Assembly (NCBI RefSeq): GCF_028554725.1
Contig: NC_071671.1
Coordinates: 64,095,001 to 64,159,000 of the forward strand
DNA length: 64,000 nt
Origin: Zeugodacus cucurbitae
Taxonomy: Eukaryota; Arthropoda; Insecta; Diptera; Tephritidae
Direction of reading: 5' to 3'
Positions 48,257 through 58,009 of this stretch are shown here, piece by piece. The notes below the pieces were generated by a model. It was not told where the DNA came from. It saw nothing but the letters and a program-made list of their open reading frames with translations, and made no database searches. Positions within the stretch are counted from its first letter, which is position 1, and the number at the start of each line of letters is the position of its first letter. Position numbers and translations under genes: made by a program.

Positions 48257-49384
48257 AGCGGTGTAATTTTTTTGAAGTTAATATATAGCATAACGGTGTT
48301 GTTAGTGTTAGGGTGGTTCAAAGATCACTTCAAGTCGATTTCTCTATTGTACACTTTTATATTACTAAGAAAATGGTTAGTTATTCGTTCTTCCTAAAAA
48401 CAAACTTCAAGTTCTAATAGAAGTTTGTAAAATTATAATGAACTTTTATTCTGGTATTCCTCATAAGTACACCTTTAATTTTCGCTAATTTAAATTCTTT
48501 CGAACAACTTCAACTGACATGTTCATATGCAAATATGAGTTTATGTGTCTACAGTTCCTACAGTTAGTTCTTAAAATTTACCAGATAATAATCAGATAAT
48601 AATGCAAATACTGTACGTTCCATAAATTACTCAAGAATACTAAATGAACTTGTTGGTTTATTATTGTATATGATATGATTGCAGATAATTAAGAAAATAT
48701 ACTTTCTACGTATAGCATTAAGACACTTTTAATGGTTGTAGATAGTGCAGATGTGCATTAACCGTTAACGGCAATTACTTATGACTTATAATCTCATCTT
48801 TATCAACGATGTGTTTATAAAAAAAATCAAATGATCACTTTATGCGGTTATTGTCTGTTCAGCTTCTTTTAATCTACATTGTTTAGTTTTATGCCGTCTC
48901 CGAAGGCTAGATAATCAATCAATACATACGAAAATTTTTATAACGGCTGATCTAAGTAGAGATACTTTTTTCAATGGCCTTTCGTAGCTGAGGGTGTACA
49001 CCGTGGGGAGAACATAATCATCTATCGTTAACGCGCCATGATAGCCGACTATTTGATGCCTGAAATTGAAGTTCGTGATCTCGACGACATTTTATTTCAG
49101 TAAGACGGCGCCACTTCCCACATATCGCATCAATCAATAGACTTCACATTTTGGGCCGATCGACTGACCACCAAGATCGTGTGATCCCACAACATTAGAC
49201 TTTTTCCTGTTGGGATTTATAAAGTCTACGCGGATAATTGACAATCCTTAGATAACATTACACATTCGTGAACACATTAAAAAATTTACACTGTGCAATA
49301 TGTTGTGAGAATATAAAAATACTCTAAATTTAATAGAATTTACAATAAATGCATCATTTCGAATAAAAAACTAAGCAGGAATTT
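48257..49384. other. intergenic, pseudogene 15 to copy 16
   Basis: Besides the Tc3-like relic at 49.0-49.3 kb, no feature recognised. The first part is the upstream flank of copy 15. Confidence 0.5.
49000..49325 (+). mobile_element. Tc3/mariner-like transposase relic
   Basis: The plus strand reads RAMIADYLMPEIEVRDLDDI followed by LFQ-stop-DGATSHISHQSIDF, then PPRSCDPTTLDFFLLG. These are the catalytic-core landmarks of Tc1/mariner transposases: the aspartate in the FQQDGATCHT-type block and the PPRSCDLTPLDYFLWG-type block carrying the third acidic residue. A stop replaces the second Q of FQQD and another lies where a W is usual before PPRS. Inactive fragment; upstream part missing. Confidence 0.8.
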
Positions 49385-51158
49385 TCACACTTTCTCATTT
49401 TCCCCTTTGATGGTTTCGAATCGTATATGATCGCGTTCGTCCCATCTTGGCTTGGGATAGTTCCAGGCTTGGATTTTCGTTTGGCCAAACAAGATGAACA
49501 ATAAATTGCCGATGAAATACATGCCACTGGCGATGTAGAACACGATACGCCACTGGTGTACATTTTTCTGTAGTTAAAGCAGTTAGTAGTAGTTACAATA
49601 GTATAACATCTATTAAAATATACGAACCGCATCTGTGACGATGAAGCCCACCGTTAATGGTGCCAATAAGCTCATTACATTTGCCGCACAATTAGCTACG
49701 CCCATAAGGATACCAGCAAAATTGGGTGATAGATCAATATGATTGGTGAGGAAACCCAAAGAACCGGCCGTATTCACACCAACAGCAATAATAAGCAACG
49801 CTAGTGCCAACTCACTCTGATCAGCGCGCATATAACCTAGTAATATGATCGGCACTACAGGCACCCAGAAACCGATTGTGTTGAATAGCTTACGACTGGT
49901 ATTGACGCTCGTGTAGCCACGCTTGATAAGAAAATCGGCTAAGACACAAAATACAAATGTCAAGAGCACATTAGCCAGGTAAGGTGTTGCAGACATAAGT
50001 GCATTGCTCTTGATATCCTGTCCCAATATGCTCTTCATATACGACGGTATTTGCGTTAGCATTGTCCAAAAGCCCCAAGCGTAAGTGCTCTGCGCCACCA
50101 AAAGTACTCAGAAAGGCACAGATGTGAGTATCTTCAACCAAGGTGTTTTTGTGGGCGTTTTCTCATGTTCCGGTTTCACCGATGTCACCAGCGCCGCTTC
50201 GATAAACAAACGTTCCTCCGCACTCATCCATTTACAATCGCTGGGTGCGCTTGCGCCCACCAAATACCAGACTAAGCCCCAAATTATGCTGTACAAGCCG
50301 GAGAAATAAAATATACCAGGCCAACCGAATGAAGAGGAGGCGATCCAACCGCTAACCAACATGATCAATATGCTACCAAAAGGCACACCAGTGTAGCAAA
50401 AGGTGCCAAGAGAGCCACGCTCCTCGGCAGGTACCCATTTCGAGAGCAACGTATGTATCGCTGAAAAGGTGCTAGCCTGTATGAGACCTTGACACAAACG
50501 TAACGCACAGAGCAGTTGCCAGTCACCCAAACGCACACTCAGCGGTGTGAGTAAAGCCAAGAGGCCACTCAGTGCTACACTGCTGAGGAGCATTATTTTA
50601 CCACCAAATTTGTGCGCCAACTGACTACCTGGTATTTGTGTTACAAAATAACCCCAAAAGAAACTGCTGAGTAGGTAAGATTTTGTTTTCTCGGACCATT
50701 CGTATTCCTGGGGAAAAAAGTTACAATAACGGGAAGTTATTTTATTTAAATTTTGTTGTTGTTTTTTCACCTCAAAATCGGGGTTTGTCGAATTTTTATC
50801 CATCATTGCCACTATCGCTACCGAGAGATTTACACGCTGCGTAATCGCAGCAGACAGCCCCAGAAATATGAGAATACACTGTACATGACGAGCGCCAAAG
50901 AGCGGTGCTAAAATTCAAAGAAAATATTTTTATAACTAAATAATTTTTTTCTTTCGATTTTTGATTTTCAAATATTCAATCATTGAATATGTATAATATG
51001 ATTTCTTTTATTAATTATGTATTTTTTATATATTATATATCGTGAGTCTCATTACTTCTATGATAAAACTTTATTATTTTTTTCGGGTAAATATATGTAT
51101 TTATGAAATATTTTTACAAACCTTTATATTTTGTATTATCTATCACCTTATTTTCCAT
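49385..51158 (-). pseudogene. SLC17 transporter copy 16, one nonsense codon
   Basis: Exons 51158-51122 (MENKVIDNTKYK), 50907-50771, 50707-49628, 49567-49385 have the same lengths as copies 18 and 19 and would give 478 aa. One in-frame TGA at 50110-50108 replaces the conserved tryptophan of VPFW (codon 200 of exon 2, residue 258), just after the central loop (KTPWLKILTSVPF-stop). Everything else is intact: IPGSQLAHKFGG, RLCQGLIQA, WVPAEERGSLGT, NHIDLSPNFAGILMGVAN, last exon KNVHQWRIVFYIASGMYF. Introns 214, 63 and 60 nt. Truncation there would leave about the first six helices. It could be an assembly error, a segregating null or a new pseudogene. Its block partner copy 17 is also dead. Confidence 0.88.
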
Positions 51159-51258
51159 TTTATATTCAATTCTTATTACACCAATGTAAGAGCACTGAGC
51201 TAAAACTTCACAAAGCACTAATAATTGGATTAATACTGTCACCGTAAGAAAACAAGTT

Positions 51259-51284
51259 GACTGTTCGAGGTGTGAGAAACATCT
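51259..51284 (-). promoter_or_regulatory. initiator/palindrome cassette of copy 16
   Basis: Related cassette with AGGTGT-gagaa-ACATCT at 51268-51284 (one arm mismatch) and ACAGTC with its A at 51262, 104 nt before the ATG. Confidence 0.5.
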
Positions 51285-53213
51285 AACAATGTAAGATATT
51301 TTCAGAGCCAGCTAAGAACGGATTCTAGTAGTAGAGTTAGGGTAGTTCATCAAAATAAAAAAATTGTCATTTTATTTTAATAAAGATGTACATTAAATAT
51401 TTTTTAAAATTCTGTTGACACATTTATTATTTGCTTTTATGAGACAATTTTAAAATTAATTAATATTTGGGATTAAAACCTAATAAAAATTCGATTGTAT
51501 TAAAGCTTTTTCTTTGTTGCAGCTTTCAATTAATCATTGCATTATTGAACAATCAAAATTAATTTTTTTCACTGTGTTTTTATATATTTTTTTCATTTAC
51601 AAGTGCTCTTCAATTTTTATAAATCTATGAAGTTACGAACAACCCACTTCACATCCAACTATATACATAGCTTATACAGGAACTCTTAGTATTTACAGTT
51701 TGCCATATCATTATTTATTCATTTATAGGCAAATACTTTGTGTTTCATAACAGACGCAAGAGTGCTTTAAGAATGCAGGGATTTTCTATTATTTATGACG
51801 CCTTGCTTGTGAGATAATATTTTATCATATCTACATGCGTGCTTACCAGTGTTTTTACGTGAGGATTTCACACCTAATATCTTAATAAGGGGCGTGACTG
51901 ATGAGCCCTATTATTTTAATATCATACTTATCCCATACGTATACTGTTAAGACACCCTCAAAGGTTGTAGATATGACCGTATGTTGATAGGGATTAATAC
52001 AATTAACTGCAAAGAAGTTCGATCTTCTGAAGATGGCGCTAATTTTAGCTATAATACCGCTAGAATCATACGTGATGACCTCAGAAAGCAATTTAAAAAT
52101 AAATTACAACAAAAACAAAAAGGGGACGGATTTACATACATTATCCACTTCAACAACGTAGTTAAAAATTTCATCTCGGAAATGAAATGAATAATCTGTA
52201 AAATCAATTTACCATTTCACAATTTTGCAAATTATGCTCTCGTCCATTTAAAATTTTTCGACAAATATATGAAAAAGGGAAAAATTATACACCTTTCTGT
52301 GGCTAATACTATAGAATATCGAACTTATTGAATTTTTCAAGAATTATTAGCTTTCTAATATATGTATATGGTGGACCCTATAAAAATGTTTCGCTAACCG
52401 ATATCGATGCTTCATTCTTCAATTCTACAATGATTTACTTGTATATCCTTACTGAAGACTTGATATGAAAGAATGCATACTCTGAATGAATATAAATATA
52501 AATATAATAGATTTCCGGTTGCTCCAAACAACTTCTATTACTTTTGCTCTTGCTTAGCCGTGTTTCAAACCCATGACGAATAAGTAGTTACGTACCATTT
52601 CTGCTATAACGTTCGCAATTTGATATTAATACAATCGTTGTTTCAAACCACGCCTAATTTAGTCAATTAACAAATTGCCTACTCAGCCAAACTTCTTAAT
52701 TGACTCCATTAAGAGGTTGTCTGAAACGCCAATAAGATATTTTTTTTTACATCGAGCTTTCACTATTTTCCCACAGTGATTTAGGCTAATTCATTTCCGT
52801 GCAAAATATTAACACTTCCTACCGCAATAAATGCAAATAGAATTGCTAGTAATTAGCAGAATTACTCCGTAATAAATTTACATCGACATCTACTTCATAA
52901 ATCAAGCACATAAATCACTCTGCTGATTTCAAAATATTTTTCACTAATCACGCTGTAATTAATGCAAGTAATTAAAGAAGGTCAAAAGACTAATGACAAA
53001 ACAAAAATAAATTTATATATATTTTTAATACTCTTTGAGATTTGTAGCTTAACACAATATTTCATAACTTTCTAAAAGCTATGAGAGTCAACTTAGTCAA
53101 GACTTATAACACTACAATTAACTAATGACATCAGCACTTTACAGTGCATAAATCCAGCAAATATTTCGCAAAATATTATACTAGAAATATATAATAAATA
53201 CGTAATACTTGGC
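51285..53213. other. intergenic, copy 16 to pseudogene 17
   Basis: No gene. Parts (51.3-51.7 and 52.95-53.2 kb) align with 56.95-57.31 and 57.74-58.0 kb; the middle (51.8-52.9 kb) is less clearly matched. The stretch at about 52.54-52.60 kb (TTGCTTAGCCGTGTTTCAAA) resembles about 41.50 kb. Confidence 0.5.
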
Positions 53214-54465
53214 TTAGTATACTGCTTTCTCCACAAAGTAAAAGGCAGCGGTTATACTGAATATAAGGCCATTGATTAGCGTTTTTCTAAAATTACAAAA
53301 ACACCACATGTTCGAAATATATATGTATATAGTATATATAAAGTATTGCTTACCGAATCCGTGACGATGAAGCCCACCAGTAAGGGTGCTACCACGCCCA
53401 TGTAGTTCGCCACACAATTAGCCACACCCATTAGTATGCCAGCAAAGTTTGGCGACAAATCAATGTGATTGGTCAAGAAGCCCAAATAAGCAGCCGAATT
53501 TACACCGATCAATATGACAAGTGAGCCAACGGCCAAATTACTTTGGTCTTCGCGCAGATAACCCAGGAATATGAGTGGCAATACCGGTTCCCAGAAACCG
53601 ATGGTATTGAAAAGTTTACGACTTGTGCGTATGTTTATGTAATTGTGTTTGATAAGGAAGTCATTTAGGCCGCAGAAAACGAAAGTTAAGAACATATTAA
53701 CGAGATACGGTAGCGCCGACATGAGTGCATTGCTTTTGATATCTTGTTTTAGTATACTCTTCATGTACGAGGGGATTTGTTTGAGCATCGTCCAAAAGCC
53801 CCAAGCGAAGGCGCTTTGTGCAATTAGAATGACTAAGAAGGGCACCGCTGTGATTATCTAAACTCAAGGCGTCTTTGTTGGCACACGTTCCTCTTCTGGT
53901 TTAGTAGACGTCACCAATGACGACTCAATGTATAATTTCTGATCCATTTGAAGTCAGCAGGTGTGCTAGCGCCCACAAAGTACCATACAACAACCCATAG
54001 CAAACTTACTAAACCGGAAATATAGAAAATACCTGGCCAACCCAGTGACGATCAGGCTATCGCACCGCTGACGGCCTTTATTACGACGCCGACGATGGTG
54101 CCAATTTATGCAGTCCATAAGTGTAATATCATATTTAATGTTCAGCTCAATACGAATTAGAGAAACTTATTGAGAATTCTACATCGATAGAAACATTTTA
54201 AATTGTGTATTATGCTCTGGTCGAAAAGTTCGATAAATAACATAGCGGGGATCAGTTTATGCGGTTGGTATATGTGCTACATGCTTTAGTCTACGATGAC
54301 TGTAGTTGTATGTCATTTCTGAAGACTTAATACAAAGGAAAGACTTAATACAAAGCAGCATCATAATTTTACTACCCTAAATATGAGCCAACTGATCATC
54401 AGGTAGTATTTGTACCAGGAGAGGCCATATAGAAGATGCCACTTTGTTAGTTTCGGTGACTCCTA
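53214..54465 (-). pseudogene. SLC17 pseudogene, copy 17 (twin of 19)
   Basis: The last exon 53286-53214 has a 2-nt loss (QWR region) and a large internal deletion. Exon 2 is nearly identical to copy 19 from its end at 53354 up to about 53845 (NHIDLSPNFAGILMGVANC, VTDS then GTAAGC). Further upstream are two in-frame stops (TGA and TAG within 53858-53866, where copy 19 reads PWVKI), then frame losses, and similarity ends near 54115. A very degraded trace of the exon 2 start may reach about 54465 (plus-strand CAACTGATCATCAGGTAGTA, compare CAGCTGACCGCCTGGTATTT). No first exons. Non-functional. Confidence 0.88.
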
Positions 54466-55054
54466 TATATGATATGATCGTTCTTGTCCGAGATATTTAT
54501 ATCAAATTCAAACATACTAGCATTATCTTAGTGGTGTGGAAAGAAATATATAAAAAACGCTTTTCAAAATATTATATCCAGAAGTATAGACGATATAAAC
54601 TCAGCGAAGAGAACGAAATTTAATTTATGTTTATGCGGAAAATTCAATCGGAGGGGCGGAAATCATTATATTAAGTATATTATGGTTAGGCTAAACCGGT
54701 TTCAATACTATAGAATTCATATTGTGGCCGTTTTATTAAGATAACTAGCCATTCGACCAACATGTTCGATGTAACGTCCCCTGAAACAATGAGAATTTCT
54801 ATGGTTATTCGTGGATCGATTACACCTAGTTTTGCCACCAAGTTATAATATATGAAATATTATACGTTCACAAAATTTTGCTAAGATATTTTACATATTG
54901 ATCAAGATTTGAAAATCTTTATATAATATTTGATTTCTAGATATCATTAATCTTTTTACTCTGACGCAATATTTTGCGTAAGTATAAAAATACTTTAAAT
55001 TAAATACAATTGACAATAAATAAATCGTTACGAAGAAAAAATAAACACGAATTT
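54466..55054. other. intergenic with dispersed-repeat fragment
   Basis: No gene. 54.73-54.99 kb is a piece of the dispersed repeat (separate entry). Confidence 0.5.
54735..54992 (+). repeat. dispersed repeat, fragment
   Basis: TTTTGCCACCAAGTTATAAT matches the CTGCCACCAAGCCACAATAT stretch of the copy at 59.6 kb, and the end ACGCAATATTTTGCGTAAGT followed by ATAAAAAT matches the usual terminus. Confidence 0.55.
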
Positions 55055-56812
55055 TCACATTTCCTCATTTTCCATTTTGATTGCTTCGAATTGTATATGG
55101 TCGCGTTCTTCCCATCTTGGCTTGGGATAGTTCCAGGCTTGGATTTTCGTTTGGCCAAACAATATGAACAATAAATTGCCAATAAAGTACATGCCACTGG
55201 CGATGTAGAACACGATACGCCACTGGTGTACATTTTTCTGTAATTTAAGCAGTTAATAGTAGTTATAGTAGTATTAAAATATACGAACCGCATCTGTGAC
55301 GATGAAGCCCACCGTTAGTGGTGCCAATAAGCTCATTACATTTGCCGCACAATTAGCTACGCCCATTAGGATACCAGCAAAATTGGGTGATAGATCAATA
55401 TGATTGGTGAGGAAACCCAAATTTGCGCTTGTATTCACACCAACAGCAATAATAAGCCACGCTAGTGCCAACTCACTCTGATCAGCGCGCATATAACCGA
55501 GTAGTATGATCGGCACTACGGGCACCCAGAAACCGATGGTGTTGAACAGCTTACGACTGGTATTGACGCTCGTGTAGCCACGCTTGATCAGAAAATCGGC
55601 TAAAACACAAAATACAAATGTCAAGAGCACATTAGCCAGGTAAGGTGTTGCAGACATAAGTGCATTGCTCTTGATATCCCGTCCAAGTACGCCCTTCATG
55701 TACGAGGGTATTTCCGTTAGCATTGTCCAAAAACCCCAAGCGTAGTTGCTCTGCGCCACCAAAATTACCCAGAAAGGCACAGATGTGAGTATCTTCAACC
55801 AAGGTGTTTTTGTGGGCGTATTCTCATGTTCCGGTTTCGCCGATGTCACCAGCGCCGCTTCAATAAATAAACGTTCCTCCTCACACATCCATTTACAATC
55901 GCTGGGTGCGCTTGCGCCAACCAAATACCAGACCAACCCCCAAATTATGCTGTATAAACCGGAGAAATAAAATATACCCGGCCAACCGAATGAAGAGGAT
56001 GCGATCCAACCGCTAACCAACATGATCAATATGCTACCAAATGGCAAACCAGTGTAGCAAAAAGTGCCAAGAGAGCCACGCTCTTCGGCTGGTATCCATT
56101 TTGAGAGCAACGTATGTATCGCTGAAAAGGTGCTAGCCTGTATGAGACCTTGACACACTCGTAGCGCACAGAGCAGTTGCCAGTCACCCAAACGCACGCT
56201 CAGCGGTGTGAGTAAAGCCAGGAGTCCGGTCAGTGCTACACTACAAAGGAGAATTATTTTACCACCAAATTTGTGCGCCAACTGACTACCCGGTATTTGT
56301 GTTACGAAATAACCCCAAAAGAAACTGCTGAGTAGGTAAGATTTTGTTTTCTCAGACCATTGGTATTCCTTCGGAAAAAAGTTAAAAATTTGGCAAGTTA
56401 TTAAATTTTTGTTTTGTTTTTGTTGTTTTCTCACCTCAAAATCGGAGTTTGTGGAATTCTTATCCATCATTGCCACTATTGCAACCGATAGGTTTACTCG
56501 TTGCGTCATCGCAGCAGACAGTCCCAAAAATATAAGAATACACTGTACATGACGAGCGCCGAAGAGCGGTGCTAAAATTCAGGGAAATATTTTTAAATAA
56601 CTAAACGTTTTTTTCTTTCGATTTTTTATTTTCAAATAATCAATCACTAATAATTTTTAATATAATTTCTTGTATTATTATAAATATCTATTTTTTTATA
56701 TATGTATATTTATGATCAAATTTTATTTTATTTTTTTCGAGTAAATATATGTATTTATGAAATATATTTACAAACCTTTAGATTTTGCATTATCTATCAC
56801 ATTAGTTTCCAT
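55055..56812 (-). CDS. SLC17-type MFS transporter, copy 18
   Basis: Exons 56812-56776 (METNVIDNAKSK), 56571-56435, 56368-55289, 55237-55055; 478 aa; introns 204, 66 and 51 nt; split codon G/CA gives A before PLFGARHVQC. Helix 1 reads TQRVNLSVAIVAMMDKN. Exon 2: EYQWSEKTKSYLLSSFFWGY, IPGSQLAHKFGG, RVCQGLIQA, WIPAEERGSLGT, VPFWVILVAQ (the tryptophan that is a stop in copy 16), NHIDLSPNFAGILMGVAN. Exon 3 KNVHQWRIVFYIASGMYF ends IKMENEEM. It is the intact partner of copy 16 in the block duplication. Cassette 104 nt upstream. Confidence 0.92.
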
Positions 56813-56912
56813 TCTATATAAAATTTTTGATACACCGTTGTAAGACCACTGAGCTAAAACTTCAAAAAGCACTAATAATTGGATTAACCTTGTCACAGTA
56901 AGAAAACAAGTT

Positions 56913-56938
56913 GACTGTTCGAGGTCTGAGAAACATCT
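56913..56938 (-). promoter_or_regulatory. initiator/palindrome cassette of copy 18
   Basis: AGGTCT-gagaa-ACATCT at 56922-56938 (arms imperfect) and ACAGTC with its A at 56916, 104 nt before the ATG. Confidence 0.5.
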
Positions 56939-58009
56939 AACAGTATAAGACATTTTCAAAGCGCTTGTTAAGTACGATTTCTTGTAGTAGAGTTAGGGTA
57001 GTTCATAAAAATTAAAATTATCATTTTATTAAAAAAAATCACATTAAATATTTTTTAAACTTCTATTGACATATTTATTATTTACTTTAATTAGACAATT
57101 TTAAAATTAATTAGTATTTGGGATTAAAACCTAATAAAAATTTGATGTTATATCTAAGGAGTTTTGATTACAATTTTTTATTAAAGCTTTCAATTAATTA
57201 TTGGATTATTGAACAATCGAATTTTTTTTTTTATTTTACTGTGTTCTTAAGTGTATATATATATATATATATATATATTTCTTTTAAATTTATAAGTGCT
57301 CTTCAATTCTTATAAATCGATGTAATTACGAACAACCCACTTTGTTTGTTATGGATGTTTGTGATTATGGATTAATACGAAGAAAGCGAAAATATGCGCG
57401 ATAGCCCGAAATATTTATGTGTGAATCATACGTAGTGACCTCATAAAAATAGCGACCTGATATTATAACTAACACAGAAAGGTCAGCGCATTGACATACC
57501 TTATCGACTAATGAAACTTTTAAAGCTCTGTTCAACAACGAAGCTAAAAATTCTATCCCGGAAGTAAATCCATTTTACGGATTACCATTTCCAAATTTTG
57601 CAGATTTAGCTCATATCTAATTATATGTTTTCAACAGTTCTGGGCATAATATCGAACTAATTTGATTTCACAAGAATTATTAGCTTTCTAAGATATGTGG
57701 TGGAAAAATTTCGCATCGACCTTTCAAACTATTTTTCAATAATCACGCTCTAATCTATCAAAGTAATTAAATGAGGTCAAAAGACTAATGACAAATCAAC
57801 AAATAACTTCATATATATTTTTAATACTCTTTGAGATTTGTAGCTTAAAACAATATATCATAACTTTCTAAAAGCTATGAGAGTCAACTTAGTCAAGACT
57901 TATAACACTACAATTAACTAATGACATCAGCACTTTACAGTGCATAAATCTAGAAAATATTTCGCAAAATATTATACTAGAAATATATAACAGATACATA
58001 ATACTTGGC
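56939..58009. other. intergenic, copies 18-19
   Basis: No gene. Upstream flank of copy 18 and 3' flank of copy 19, both matched in block A, with a (TA)n microsatellite at about 57253-57277. Confidence 0.55.
57253..57277. repeat. (TA)n microsatellite
   Basis: Alternating TA run of about 25 bp between copies 18 and 19; block A has only short TA runs at the matching place. Confidence 0.85.

Larger units (their letters stand above)
49360..54120. repeat. block A of a two-gene segmental duplication
   Basis: Copy 16 plus relic copy 17 correspond in order and flanks to copy 18 plus copy 19 at 55.03-58.99 kb. Shared intergenic stretches include TTGGGATTAAAACCTAATAA (about 51.47 and 57.12 kb) and an apparently unbroken run of roughly 90 identical bases at about 53.06-53.15 and 57.86-57.95 kb. 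Confidence 0.8.

Noticed and set aside
49613..50812. Two separate genes in copy 16
   Set aside because: The two open frames are contiguous and in the same frame, separated by one TGA; exon lengths match a single gene.
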